Assembly (NCBI GenBank): GCA_040752855.1
Contig: JBFMHP010000021.1
Coordinates: forward strand, 1-64,000
DNA from: JBFMHP01 sp040752855
Lineage (GTDB): Bacteria; Pseudomonadota; Gammaproteobacteria; RBG-16-57-12
Direction: 5' to 3'
DNA length: 64,000 bases
Shown here one piece after another: positions 1 through 8,146 of this stretch; the first letter of the stretch is position 1; each line of letters begins with the position of its first letter. The notes under the pieces are model-generated. The model was not told the DNA's origin. It worked only from the letters and a program-made list of their open reading frames with translations, and did no database searches. Position numbers and translations under genes: made by a program.

Positions 1-61
1 CTTTACGAGTGCGTTTGCGGAATTTTTCGAAACTGCCTTCAGCGAGCGTTTGTTGTTTCAT
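1..61 (-). CDS. IS5-family transposase, N-terminal fragment (partial)
   Basis: Only the first 20 codons are inside the window. The start codon is the ATG at 59-61 (minus). The opening residues MKQQTLAEGSFEKFRK match the pattern seen at the start of IS5-group DDE transposases. Whether the catalytic DDE residues are intact is not visible. Confidence 0.6.
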   Translation of the reverse strand, partial: MKQQTLAEGSFEKFRKRTRK

Positions 62-127
62 TCCCGTTTTCCACTCTTGTTTAATTGGCCCCATTATCGC
101 AGACTTTAGGAATTAATCAGAGGTTCC
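1..127 (-). mobile_element. End of an IS5-type insertion sequence, cut by the window edge
   Basis: The minus strand from 61 down to 1 encodes the start of a protein beginning MKQQTLAEGSFEKFRKRTRK, which resembles the N-terminus of IS5-family transposases. Upstream of it, reading outward, lies a sequence ending GGAACCTCTGATTAATTCC (minus strand, about 109-127), which looks like an IS5-group terminal inverted repeat. It is followed by TTAG at 128-131, consistent with the YTAR target preference of IS5-type elements. The rest of the element is outside the window, so its integrity and the other end cannot be judged. Confidence 0.65.
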
Positions 128-246
128 TTAGGTTTAGTTTGATTACGTTGATTTTGTGCAAAACAGCTCATATCTGTCAGTCAGTGGGCAAGGGCAAGTT
201 TGGATTGATGTTTGATGAGAAATATGGAGTTTCGAAAAGGGTGCAG

Positions 247-283
247 AAGGCCGGATGAGCAGTAACCTCACTCCGGCCTTTTT
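247..283 (+). terminator. Intrinsic terminator without an obvious upstream gene
   Basis: AAGGCCGGA (247-255) pairs with TCCGGCCTT (272-280) and is followed by further T residues. It reads on the plus strand, but no plus-strand gene precedes it in the window. It may belong to a gene displaced by the IS end at 1-127. The rest of 128-370 shows nothing else. Confidence 0.6.
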
Positions 284-370
284 AACTCTTGCATTTTCAG
301 TTTGTTCCTATGTTCCAACTGAATGAGTTATCGGTATTAAACCTATTGTGTGAGCTCATTCAATCGATGA

Positions 371-1060
371 TTATGCCCTCCTGACCTCAAGGAACGATGA
401 GCCAATAAAACCAATCAGACCCGCAATAAGACATATGGCGGTAAATGGCGCAGGTACCTGAATAGAATCAATGTTCTTGAACTCCATATCATAGGCAACA
501 TATGGGTCTCCTGGAGTCCACAAATCTGCATTCGCAATCAGGCGATAAATATGTGAGTCTAACAAAACTACTTCATCACCACCGCCTGCATGAGTAGTGC
601 GATCAAGCTCAGCCACCGTGGTGCCGAGGGTTGTATCGATGAGCCGATAACTCGCAGTCCCTGCTCCTCCTATGCTTTCCTGATTCATAGAAAGCCCTGA
701 GCCTGAACCATCAACCCTAAAAAGCCAATCGAAATCGTAAGTAGCAGAGGCGCCTCCAATGCCGCTCCCGATGGCGTCTAGATGTATGGTTGCCCTATTA
801 GGCGATGAATCAAATAAATGAATTTTAGCCTCGGAGACGTACGTGTGCGTTTGGTCAGTGCTAACCACTAATTGGTTATACGCAGTGTTTGGGCTACCAC
901 TCCCTGAATAACTGGCAGTGTTCTTGGATGTTGGGTCATGCCAGGCTGCAAGACTTACTTCAAGTTGACTATTCAAAACTGTAATGACAGTGGCATGCGC
1001 AGGCGTTAATAAGAATGACAATAAAATTGCTGAAGCGAATGAACGAAGTTTCATATCCAT
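371..1060 (-). CDS. PEP-CTERM-like exported surface protein
   Basis: A 229-residue protein with a signal peptide (MKLRSFASAILLSFLL...AHA). Its C-terminus has the tripartite layout of a PEP-CTERM sorting signal: VPAP, a hydrophobic segment of about 20 residues, then an arginine-containing tail (EVRRA). Such proteins are processed by an exosortase, which is not in this window. The body is rich in Ser, Thr, Gly and Asp and I recognise no enzyme domain. The start at 1060 is supported by AAGGAG seven to ten bases upstream. A sigma-70-type promoter lies at 1130-1158. The VPAP variant and single RR make the sorting call probable, not certain. Confidence 0.75.
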   Translation of the reverse strand: MDMKLRSFASAILLSFLLTPAHATVITVLNSQLEVSLAAWHDPTSKNTASYSGSGSPNTAYNQLVVSTDQTHTYVSEAKIHLFDSSPNRATIHLDAIGSGIGGASATYDFDWLFRVDGSGSGLSMNQESIGGAGTASYRLIDTTLGTTVAELDRTTHAGGGDEVVLLDSHIYRLIANADLWTPGDPYVAYDMEFKNIDSIQVPAPFTAICLIAGLIGFIGSSFLEVRRA

Positions 1061-1129
1061 GGTATTTCTCCTTTTTTGGTCCGTAAAAAATGTGGTTTGT
1101 TATGCAGGAATTGTTGCGCCCTCAATAAG

Positions 1130-1158
1130 GGTATAGTCTTTTCATTAACCACTGTCAA
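1130..1158 (-). promoter_or_regulatory. Sigma-70 promoter of the PEP-CTERM-like gene
   Basis: On the minus strand TTGACA (1153-1158) and TATACC (1130-1135) are separated by exactly 17 bp, about 70 bp upstream of the start codon at 1060. The second PEP-CTERM gene (13987) instead has a -24/-12 promoter. Apart from this and the hairpin at 1349-1377, I see nothing in the gap 1061-1394. Confidence 0.6.
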
Positions 1159-1348
1159 TTAACATTCAAGATACGGGTAAGTGATCCGCAATGATCATTA
1201 ATGTTACAAAGACTAGCAAGGCGGGAGGTGATCATATACAGGTTAATATCGTTCGTCGCCAGAGTGCGAGAGCATTTCTCGTATGCAGTCTATTCCAAAT
1301 GGAAAACCCTTTGATGGGAACAACATCTCTGCCCGACCTGCTAAGTAC

Positions 1349-1377
1349 AAAATGAGGCGGCGCTTCCTTGCGCTGCC
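1349..1377 (-). terminator. Probable terminator of pdsO
   Basis: On the minus strand GGCAGCGC and GCGCCGCC form an 8-bp stem with one mismatch and a 6-nt loop, followed by a short T-rich tract (TCATTTTG). It lies just after the pdsO stop codon. The weak T-run lowers confidence. Confidence 0.4.
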
Positions 1378-1394
1378 TGATGTTTCAATCACTC

Positions 1395-2066
1395 TCAAGG
1401 TGCTGCCGCCAATTGAGTGTCACCGTAGGAAAGCTCTACGCGACGATTCTGCGTGTAAGCCTTTGCATCGGTCACCGGTATGCGGTCACCCATGCCGCTG
1501 ATGCGCAATTGCGCGGTGGGTACGCCTTCGGCGACCAGCAGTTCGCCCACCTTTTGCGCGCGTTGTTCACTGAGGCTTTGGTTATAAGACGCCGGTCCTT
1601 GCGCGTCGGCGTGACCACGGATAGTGAGGACGCTGTTCGGATTTTGCAGCAACAGGGCGGCATACTGCTTGATGGCGTAACGGTCTTGCTCGGACAGTTC
1701 CTTTTTGTCGAAGCCATAGAGGAAGACACGCGCCGGAGCGGCGGCAACACTGCTATCAGCGGTGAGTGGCGCGGGGTTTTCCTTGGCGTCCACCGTTGCG
1801 GTTGCTACCGTTGGTGATTCTTCAATCGTGGCGTGCGCGTCTTCTTGTTGCTCCCCTTCATCGTCGTATTCCTGCAAGCTCGTGGTCGTTGCGTCGGTCG
1901 GTTCGCTGATGCGATCGCGCACGGCCTGCACCTGCTCTTGCATGCCCTTGATCTGCGGTTCCTGTTGCGCAAGGGTCGTGTCCTCCGAGGTGCAGGCGAC
2001 GACGGCCAGCAGCGGGACGCTGGCGAAGATCAGTCCGGTCATGGATTTTTCGAGGATGTAGTTCAT
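1395..2066 (-). CDS. pdsO: PdsO: OmpA-family lipoprotein of the proteobacterial dedicated sortase system
   Basis: A 223-residue outer-membrane lipoprotein. The N-terminus has a hydrophobic stretch ending in the lipobox VVAC with the lipidated Cys at about residue 25. An acidic Ser/Thr/Gln-rich linker (about 30-110) follows, then an OmpA C-terminal peptidoglycan-binding domain (about 113-215) with the motifs LTIRGHADAQG, NQSLSEQRAQKV and NRRVEL. OmpA-family proteins of this kind are a recognised component of the Pds locus, next to the sortase kinase and regulator. Here it sits upstream of nothing else on its strand and is transcribed toward 1395, with a candidate PdsR operator at 2180-2197 and a perfect palindrome at 2102-2125. 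The family assignment rests on locus context plus domain architecture. Confidence 0.85.
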   Translation of the reverse strand: MNYILEKSMTGLIFASVPLLAVVACTSEDTTLAQQEPQIKGMQEQVQAVRDRISEPTDATTTSLQEYDDEGEQQEDAHATIEESPTVATATVDAKENPAPLTADSSVAAAPARVFLYGFDKKELSEQDRYAIKQYAALLLQNPNSVLTIRGHADAQGPASYNQSLSEQRAQKVGELLVAEGVPTAQLRISGMGDRIPVTDAKAYTQNRRVELSYGDTQLAAAP

Positions 2067-2101
2067 GGGTTGGCTCCTGTGGTTGGTGCGCGTGGCGGGC
2101 G

Positions 2102-2125
2102 AGGTTTGTCTTGATCGACAAACCT
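2102..2125. promoter_or_regulatory. Perfect inverted repeat in the pdsO leader
   Basis: AGGTTTGTC (2102-2110) and GACAAACCT (2117-2125) are perfect complements around a 6-nt spacer, 36-59 bp upstream of the pdsO start. There is no T-run, and it points into the gene, so it is more likely an operator or a 5' UTR hairpin than a terminator. Confidence 0.5.
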
Positions 2126-2179
2126 ATTTAACAGGAGCAGAAGGGCGGGACAGGGGACGGAGAATGATGAAGCGGTGGC

Positions 2180-2197
2180 GAAAAATGGCAAATTATG
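2180..2197 (-). promoter_or_regulatory. Candidate PdsR operator upstream of pdsO
   Basis: Read toward pdsO (minus strand) this is CATAATTTGCCATTTTTC, identical over 18 bp to 5247-5264 upstream of the sortase target gene, and in the same orientation relative to the gene it precedes. It lies 114 bp upstream of the pdsO start, within the last codons of pdsS. The repeat unit TTGCCAT is present, preceded 10 bp away by the weaker copy GTGTCAT. Confidence 0.6.
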
Positions 2198-4316
2198 ACA
2201 CGGGCAGGATGACCCGGAAGATCACGCCGTCGCGATCGGGCAGGTCATCGACTTCGACATGGCCGTGATGATACTCGGCGATCAGGCGCACGATGTAGAG
2301 GCCCAGGCCGAGATGGGGTTGATCGCCTTTGCCTGGGCGCAGCGAGACCATGGAATCGAACAGGTTGGCGCGCATTTCAACGGGCAGGCGCGGGCCTTCG
2401 TTGCTGACGCTGAGCACCAGTTGTTTATTTGCAGTCGTCAGCGCGATGGCGATCGCGGTATCGGGTTTGGCGAAATCCAGCGCATTGCTGATCAATTTGT
2501 CGAGCAGTTGCGCGAGCAGTTCCGGCGAGCCGTGGACGGTGACGTGAATGAGCGACGGCGCGCAGTCAAACGTGAATTGCCGCTGCGGGTGGGCGAGACG
2601 ATAACCGTCGACGCAAGCGGCCACGACGTCGGCGGCCACATACGGTTTAATCTCTTCCTGCTGGATGGTTTGTTCCAGGCGCGTGGCCTCACTCATGCGC
2701 GTGAGGATGCCGCTCAATCGTTGCACGCCTTCATGGGCGCGTTGGAGATAAACACGCCGCTCGTCATCGGTTTGGCCGCTGTCGAGATTGTCGAGTGAGG
2801 AGCGCACGATGGTGATCGGCGTGCGCAGTTCGTGGCTGAGTTTGCTCGCCATCGTTTCCAGATAGCGGTTGTATTGCGCGAGGCGTTCGTGCATGGCGTG
2901 GAAGCTGCGCCCGAGGTCGCCGAGTTCATCGCCGGCATCGGAGAAGCTCACGCCGCCCTGCACGCGCCCATCGGGGCCGATGCTGGCCTCGACCTGGTCG
3001 CGCAGGCGCCGCACGCGCAGCGACAGCCGGGTGGCGAAGGCGAGCAGGACGCCGATGGTCAGCACGAAGGCGAGCAGACCCATGTTCATCAAGGCCTCGA
3101 TGGCGCGATTCTGCAGGATCAGGATGCTGTTGCTGGTCTCTTCGATCGCCACGGCGCCGACCATGCGGCCGCCGTGATACACGGGATGCGCGGCGGTGAT
3201 GATGCGCACACGCTCATCGGCGGTGCCGCGCCAACTGACCGCGCCTTTTCCGGCGAGGGCTTGGAGTACGGCTGTGTCGTCGAAGTGCGTGGCGCTGGCG
3301 CGATGATCGGTGAAATCGAGTGTGGGTTGATCGAGCAGCAGCCGGTAGACGGTGTGTAGCAGGCCGGTGAAAAAGGTCGCGGCGGTGACCGGCGCCTCGT
3401 CGACGCTGCTGATGTCGTCTGCCTTCATGTTGTCGGAGAGGCCCACGACGCGGCTCGCGGTGTCCACCAGCCAGATGCGGCTGTAGGGCTGTTGCAGTTG
3501 CTGCAATAGCTGCTCCACTTCCGGGGCCGGTAGCGCAAGACTGGGCATGCCTTCGGCTTGCTCGGTGTCGCCGTTGCCGAGCACCGATTTGATGATGCGT
3601 GCCTTCGGATCATCCACATCGGTGATGGCAAAGGCGAACTGGTTGCCGAGCAGATCGAGTGGGAGGCGCACTTCGAGGTTGTATCCGCCGCTGACTTCAG
3701 CCCACTCCGCCTTGATGCGCGGATCTTCCGTCGGCGTAGGCGTGTCGTCCTCCGTCTCCTCGCTCAGGCGTTGGGCAGTGACCCGACCGGGCAGGAGCGT
3801 GGAGAACGCGTAGCGCTGCACGAGGCCTTCCTTGCCTACCCAATTGATGCGCAGCGTGTCGCTGTCACCTGGGCGATTGTCGGAGGGACGATACACGATG
3901 TGATCATCATGCACCTCGAAAAATAGGTAGAGAAAATTCTGCCAGATGCCGAGGCGATAATACACGTCGAGATCACGCGCATCCGCCGTGCCGGAAAGCT
4001 GCAGGCGACGATCTGCTGCCGGCTGCCAGTCATCGAGATAACCATCGACTTGGATCGGCGCGGGCAAGGGGCGCACGTAGAGATGGGTGTTGGAACCATC
4101 ATTGGCTGGCGGTGCAAGGGTGAAGGGTTTGTCGCGGCCGCTCAACACCGCGGCCATGATGGTGGCGCGATCCAGCAGGCGCTGCTCCTGCGCCGTGCGC
4201 AGATAGGCTTCCAGTCCTTGTAAATAACGATAGCCGAGCCACGGCACCACCAGCAGGCTGAGCGAGGCGAGCAGCAGCTTGGTGCGTAGCGTAATGCGCG
4301 GGCGTGTGAAACTCAT
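2193..4316 (-). CDS. pdsS: PdsS: dedicated sortase system sensor histidine kinase with CBM9-like periplasmic domain
   Basis: A 707-residue inner-membrane kinase. TM1 lies at about 12-30 and TM2 at about 410-430. The periplasmic part between them contains VDGYLDDWQ (about 90) and following beta-rich sequence typical of CBM9-like carbohydrate-binding modules, so the signal may be a glycan; that is inference. After TM2 come HAMP, HisKA with phosphoacceptor His495 in KLSHELRTP, and HATPase_c with an N box (LISNALDFA) and a G2 box (GLGLYIV). Its start overlaps the pdsR stop by 4 bp (ATGA), so the two are translationally coupled. The length and layout match the Pds histidine kinase family. Confidence 0.88.
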   Translation of the reverse strand: MSFTRPRITLRTKLLLASLSLLVVPWLGYRYLQGLEAYLRTAQEQRLLDRATIMAAVLSGRDKPFTLAPPANDGSNTHLYVRPLPAPIQVDGYLDDWQPAADRRLQLSGTADARDLDVYYRLGIWQNFLYLFFEVHDDHIVYRPSDNRPGDSDTLRINWVGKEGLVQRYAFSTLLPGRVTAQRLSEETEDDTPTPTEDPRIKAEWAEVSGGYNLEVRLPLDLLGNQFAFAITDVDDPKARIIKSVLGNGDTEQAEGMPSLALPAPEVEQLLQQLQQPYSRIWLVDTASRVVGLSDNMKADDISSVDEAPVTAATFFTGLLHTVYRLLLDQPTLDFTDHRASATHFDDTAVLQALAGKGAVSWRGTADERVRIITAAHPVYHGGRMVGAVAIEETSNSILILQNRAIEALMNMGLLAFVLTIGVLLAFATRLSLRVRRLRDQVEASIGPDGRVQGGVSFSDAGDELGDLGRSFHAMHERLAQYNRYLETMASKLSHELRTPITIVRSSLDNLDSGQTDDERRVYLQRAHEGVQRLSGILTRMSEATRLEQTIQQEEIKPYVAADVVAACVDGYRLAHPQRQFTFDCAPSLIHVTVHGSPELLAQLLDKLISNALDFAKPDTAIAIALTTANKQLVLSVSNEGPRLPVEMRANLFDSMVSLRPGKGDQPHLGLGLYIVRLIAEYHHGHVEVDDLPDRDGVIFRVILPVS

Positions 4317-5005
4317 TCCTCGTTCCAGCGGTAGCCCATGGCGTAAATGCTTTCGATGGCGGAGAAGCTCGGGTCTACGGCGGCGAATTTTTTGCGGATG
4401 CGTTTGACGTGCGAAGTGATGGTCGCGTCGTCCACCACGACGTGCGCCGCCTGCATCAATTGCTCGCGTTTTTTCACATGGCCGGGGTGTAGCGCCAGGC
4501 TGTGCACGATCCAGAATTCGGTGAGACTCAGCTCGATGGGGTGGTTGCGCCAGCGCGCGCGATAGCGGTTCATATCGAGGGTCAACGCGCCGCGGGTGAT
4601 TTCCTCCACCGGGGCTTGTGGTCGGCGCAGGGCTTCGAGGCGGCGGAAGAATGCGCCGACGCGCGCGCAGAGATTGGCGAGACTGATGTCCTTGGTGAGA
4701 TAGTCATCGGCGCCGAGGCGCAGGCCGGAGATGGTGTCGAGGTCACTGTCGCGTGCGGTCAGAAAGATGATCGGCAGTGTGGCGGAGCGAGAGCGCAAGG
4801 CGCGGCACAACTCGAAGCCGCCTTCGAACTCGTCTTCAAGACCGATGTCGAGCAGCACCAGATCCGGCAACTGGCGCGTGAACTCGGCCTCGGCCGCAGC
4901 GCGGTTGGCGTAGGCGCGCACCTGATAGCCCTGTTTGCTCAGGGCGGCGGTGTAGTTTTGCCGGATGGCGGCTTCGTCTTCGACGATGGCGATGGTTTTG
5001 TTCAT
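4313..5005 (-). CDS. pdsR: PdsR: dedicated sortase system response regulator
   Basis: A 230-residue OmpR-family regulator. The receiver domain has the acidic pair (EDE, residues 9-11), phospho-acceptor Asp53 in VLLDIGL, Thr in FLTARDSD and Lys in YLTKD. A winged-helix DNA-binding domain (about 130-228) follows. It is the first gene of the minus-strand pdsR-pdsS pair and is divergent from the sortase target gene, so the intergenic region 5006-5398 probably controls both. OmpR-family proteins bind tandem direct repeats about 10 bp apart, and such a repeat is present at 5243-5259. Confidence 0.88.
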   Translation of the reverse strand: MNKTIAIVEDEAAIRQNYTAALSKQGYQVRAYANRAAAEAEFTRQLPDLVLLDIGLEDEFEGGFELCRALRSRSATLPIIFLTARDSDLDTISGLRLGADDYLTKDISLANLCARVGAFFRRLEALRRPQAPVEEITRGALTLDMNRYRARWRNHPIELSLTEFWIVHSLALHPGHVKKREQLMQAAHVVVDDATITSHVKRIRKKFAAVDPSFSAIESIYAMGYRWNEE

Positions 5006-5051
5006 AAAGGGTTACTCTGTTAAATGGTGCAGCACTTGAAGCGGGTTTATT

Positions 5052-5161
5052 CCCCCCTCCGTGGACGGGAGCGGGTAGGGGGAGGGTGTATCGCCGAGAT
5101 CAACAGCGAGACTTGCCGTTTCGCTCCCCCACCCTAGCCCTCCCCCGTAAAGGGGGAGGGA
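5052..5161. repeat. Two facing copies of a GC-rich palindromic repeat
   Basis: 5052-5088 and 5124-5161 are inverted copies of a repeat built from runs such as CCCTCCCCC and GGGGGAGGG. Related copies occur at 8110-8146, 47501-47604, 53562-53590 and 62621-62662. Between pdsR and the sortase target gene they leave only 5162-5398 as the control region. Confidence 0.7.
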
Positions 5162-5242
5162 ATGAAAAGCATCAAGCAAATGAACATCTCTCGTGGTTCG
5201 AATACGGCTAAGCTACCACAGCTCAGGGTCCTTGTGAGCCGC

Positions 5243-5264
5243 TTGCCATAATTTGCCATTTTTC
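5243..5264 (+). promoter_or_regulatory. Candidate PdsR operator upstream of the sortase target gene
   Basis: TTGCCAT at 5243-5249 is repeated exactly at 5253-5259, a start-to-start distance of 10 bp, which is the phasing used by OmpR/PhoB-family dimers. The last 18 bp (5247-5264) recur exactly at 2180-2197 in front of pdsO. The site is 135 bp upstream of the target start and 238 bp from the divergent pdsR start, so it could serve both directions. Confidence 0.6.
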
Positions 5265-5398
5265 ATCCCCGCTCAATCCCGATTCCTTCCCCAGCGCTGA
5301 CCCAATCGGGGTGTTTACTTGATACATCCCGGCGCGCGAAGGGAGTGATGCAGGTCACGGACGACACGCTGGGTCAAACTCAGAAAAGGGGAATACCA

Positions 5399-7534
5399 AT
5401 GGATAAGCAACAAAAGAAGTCAGCCAAATCAAGCGAGCCCAGGACCTTCTGGCACGAAGTGGGCGAGCTGGTGATCATGTTTGTCGTGTTTCTTGGGCTG
5501 TACTTCGCGTTGTTGACGGTGTTGGCCTCCAGCGCGGAGGCCAATGTCAGCGATGATTACATCGGACTCGATGAGGTGCAGCAAGGCAGTCTCTTGTTTA
5601 AGACCGGAGACGGCCACTATCGCCCCGCGCCCGCGTTGAATACCGAGGTGGAGATCGATGTCAGCGGCATGGTCGCGCGCGCCAAGGTGCGCCAGCGCTT
5701 TGAAAATCGCGATGACCAGTGGGTCGAGGGGGTGTATGTCTTCCCGCTGCCGGAGGATGCGGCAGTCGACCACATGCGCATGGCGATCGGCGAGCGCATC
5801 ATCGAAGGCCAGATCAAGGAGCGTGCCGAGGCCAAACGCACCTATGAGCAGGCCAAGGCCGCCAGGCAGAAGGCGGCGCTGATCGAGCAGGAACGGCCGA
5901 ATCTGTTCACCAATTCGGTCGCCAATATCGGCCCGCGCGAAACGGTGGTCGTCGAGATCGAATATCAACAGATCCTGCGCTACGACAGCGGCGCATTCCA
6001 TCTGCGCTTCCCCATGGCCATCACGCCGCGCTACATCCCCGGCGCTCCGGTGCGCGCGGAGGAGAGCGTCAGTCATTTCGACGGCCACGGCTGGGCGCTG
6101 AATACCGATCAAGTGCCGGATGCTGCACGCATCACGCCGCCCGTGGTGAGCAGAGAAACGAAGATCAATCCGGTCGCGCTCACCTTGCATCTCAATGCCG
6201 GGTTTCCGCTGGCGCAACTGTCTAGCCCCACACATGCCATCCAACGCACCGATCGCGATGCCGCCCATGGCATCACGGAGATCACCTTCCGCGATAAGGT
6301 ATTCGCCGAGCGTGATTTCGAGCTCAGTTGGGCGCCCGTGCCCAGCCAGGCCCCGCGCGCGGCGCTGTTCAGTGATCAGGTCGGCGCGGAACGCTATCAC
6401 CTGTTGATGGTGCTGCCGCCGGATGCGAATCAAGTGCAGCAGACCCTCGCACGCGAGGTGATCTATATCATCGACACCTCCGGCTCCATGGCCGGCACTT
6501 CGATCGAACAGGCGCGCCAGGCGCTGCTGCTCGCGCTGCAACGGCTGCGCCCGGGGGATCGCTTTAATGTCATCTCATTCAATTCCACGACCGATCAATT
6601 ATTCGATCATGCGGTGACCGCCGATGCGCAGCCTCTGCAACAAGCGCAACGCTATGTGAGCGGATTGCAAGCCGACGGTGGCACGGAGATGATGCCGGCC
6701 TTGGAGGCGGCGCTGCTCAATCAAGAGGAGAGCAACGCCGTTCGTCAGGTGGTTTTTCTCACCGACGGAAGCGTCGGCAACGAGGACGCGCTGTTTGGTC
6801 TCATCGATCGCAAGCTCGGACCAAGCCGGTTGTTTACCATCGGCATCGGCTCGGCGCCCAACAGCCATTTCATGAGCAAGGCGGCGCAATTCGGGCGCGG
6901 TACTTATACGTACATCGGCGATGTCGCCGAGGTGCAATCCAAGATGGCGGCGCTGTTTGCGAAACTGGAGTCACCGATGATGAGCGATCTGCGGGTGGAT
7001 AGCGGTGGCGCGCCGCTGGAGATCTATCCGCAGCGCCTGCCCGATCTGTACCAAGGCGAGCCGCTGATCATCACCGCCAAGGGCGCGGCGGAGGTGCAGA
7101 GCGTGACGATAAGCGGTCAGCGTCAGCAACACGCCTGGCAAAGCCGCATCGCGTTGCAAAGCGATTCGCAAAGTAAAGGAGTTGGTGTGCTCTGGGCGCG
7201 GCGCAAGATCGCCGATCTGATGGACCGGCAAGTGCAGGGCGGCGATCCGCAACAGATCCGCGAGCAGGTCATCAGTGTGGCGCTGCAACATCATCTGGTG
7301 AGTAAATACACGAGTCTGGTCGCCGTGGATGTCACCCCGGTGCGGCCGCAGAACGCCGCGCTCGACACACGTGCCCTGCCGGTGAATCTGCCCCAGGGGC
7401 AGGTGCATGAGAAGATCTTCGGCCGCATGCCGCAGACCGCCACCGCCGCGCCTTTGCATCTAATGATCGGCGGCATGTTGTTGCTGCTCGCGCTGATGAT
7501 CTATCGGCGTCAACCGCTGCAGGTACGCGGATGA
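5399..7534 (+). CDS. Proteobacterial sortase target protein with VIT and VWA domains
   Basis: About 711 residues from the ATG at 5399, chosen because AAAAGGGGA precedes it; GTG 5345 and ATG 5348 are in-frame alternatives without such a site. After an N-terminal membrane/signal segment (about 25-50) come a vault/inter-alpha-trypsin (VIT) domain (about 60-190) and a VWA domain with the metal-binding motif DTSGSMAG (about 360). The extreme C-terminus has a sorting signal: MPQTA, a hydrophobic helix (LMIGGMLLLLALMIY) and RR. This is the usual sole substrate of the Pds sortase. The pentapeptide is MPQTA where LPXTG would be canonical. It overlaps the sortase gene by 4 bp. Confidence 0.9.
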   Translation: MDKQQKKSAKSSEPRTFWHEVGELVIMFVVFLGLYFALLTVLASSAEANVSDDYIGLDEVQQGSLLFKTGDGHYRPAPALNTEVEIDVSGMVARAKVRQRFENRDDQWVEGVYVFPLPEDAAVDHMRMAIGERIIEGQIKERAEAKRTYEQAKAARQKAALIEQERPNLFTNSVANIGPRETVVVEIEYQQILRYDSGAFHLRFPMAITPRYIPGAPVRAEESVSHFDGHGWALNTDQVPDAARITPPVVSRETKINPVALTLHLNAGFPLAQLSSPTHAIQRTDRDAAHGITEITFRDKVFAERDFELSWAPVPSQAPRAALFSDQVGAERYHLLMVLPPDANQVQQTLAREVIYIIDTSGSMAGTSIEQARQALLLALQRLRPGDRFNVISFNSTTDQLFDHAVTADAQPLQQAQRYVSGLQADGGTEMMPALEAALLNQEESNAVRQVVFLTDGSVGNEDALFGLIDRKLGPSRLFTIGIGSAPNSHFMSKAAQFGRGTYTYIGDVAEVQSKMAALFAKLESPMMSDLRVDSGGAPLEIYPQRLPDLYQGEPLIITAKGAAEVQSVTISGQRQQHAWQSRIALQSDSQSKGVGVLWARRKIADLMDRQVQGGDPQQIREQVISVALQHHLVSKYTSLVAVDVTPVRPQNAALDTRALPVNLPQGQVHEKIFGRMPQTATAAPLHLMIGGMLLLLALMIYRRQPLQVRG

Positions 7535-8094
7535 CGCGCGTGCGTTGGTATGTGATCTTGTTGCTGGCAGGCGCCGGGCTCGGCTTGACCGGTCACGGCG
7601 CCTATATCCACGCCAAGGCGTGGCTGGCCCAGGTGCTGATCCGGCAGGCGTGGTCACAAACATTGGAAGACCAGCAACCGCGCAAGCCCTGGCCGTGGGC
7701 CGATACTTGGCCGGTGGCCCGTCTCAAGGCACCGGCGCAGGATGTCGATTTGATGGTGCTCGCCGGCGACAGCGGCCGCACGCTCGCCTTCGGCCCCGGC
7801 CTGCACCTGGGGACGGCCGGGCCGGGCGCGCGCGGCCCGGTGCTGATCAGCGCCCATCGCGACACCCACTTCCGTTTTCTGCAAGATCTAAAGGCAGGCG
7901 AGGACATCGAGCTGCAAGATGCGCGCGGCCAGTGGCACCGTTACTACGTGACCGGCGCCGAGGTCGTGCATGAATCGGATGCCTTGCGTGCGGATCCAGC
8001 AGACTCGGTATTGATCATGATCACCTGCTATCCCTTCGATGCCCTGATCCCCGGCGGGCCGTGGCGCTATGTCGTTTATGCGCGATTGGGATGA
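7531..8094 (+). CDS. Dedicated sortase (class related to marine proteobacterial sortases)
   Basis: A 187-residue membrane-anchored transpeptidase. An N-terminal TM helix (about 5-24) is followed by the sortase fold with the catalytic triad visible: His109 in ISAHRDTHF, Cys166 in ITCYPF and Arg179 in WRYVVYA. It should cleave the MPQTA signal of the protein encoded just upstream and attach it to an acceptor amine. The acceptor in a Gram-negative envelope is not known. ATGA overlap with the target gene indicates coupled expression. Length and motifs fit the single-target sortases of Proteobacteria. Confidence 0.92.
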   Translation: MTRVRWYVILLLAGAGLGLTGHGAYIHAKAWLAQVLIRQAWSQTLEDQQPRKPWPWADTWPVARLKAPAQDVDLMVLAGDSGRTLAFGPGLHLGTAGPGARGPVLISAHRDTHFRFLQDLKAGEDIELQDARGQWHRYYVTGAEVVHESDALRADPADSVLIMITCYPFDALIPGGPWRYVVYARLG

Positions 8095-8109
8095 GCGGGT
8101 AATATCACT

Positions 8110-8146
8110 CCCCTCATCCTAGCCCTCTCCCTGAGGGAGAGGGGAC
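8110..8146. repeat. Palindromic intergenic repeat (CTCTCCCTGAGGGAGAG type)
   Basis: A hairpin-forming repeat directly after the sortase gene, CTCTCCCTGAGGGAGAG with flanking CCCTCATCCTAGC. Its downstream flank (GGGGACAAAAAGATATTTTT) resembles that of the copy at 53562-53600, so the repeat unit is longer than the palindrome. It may double as a transcription terminator. Confidence 0.65.

Noticed and set aside
5040..5165. GC-rich repeats as a CRISPR remnant
   Set aside because: Copies are inverted and dispersed, not regularly spaced direct repeats, and no cas genes are present.
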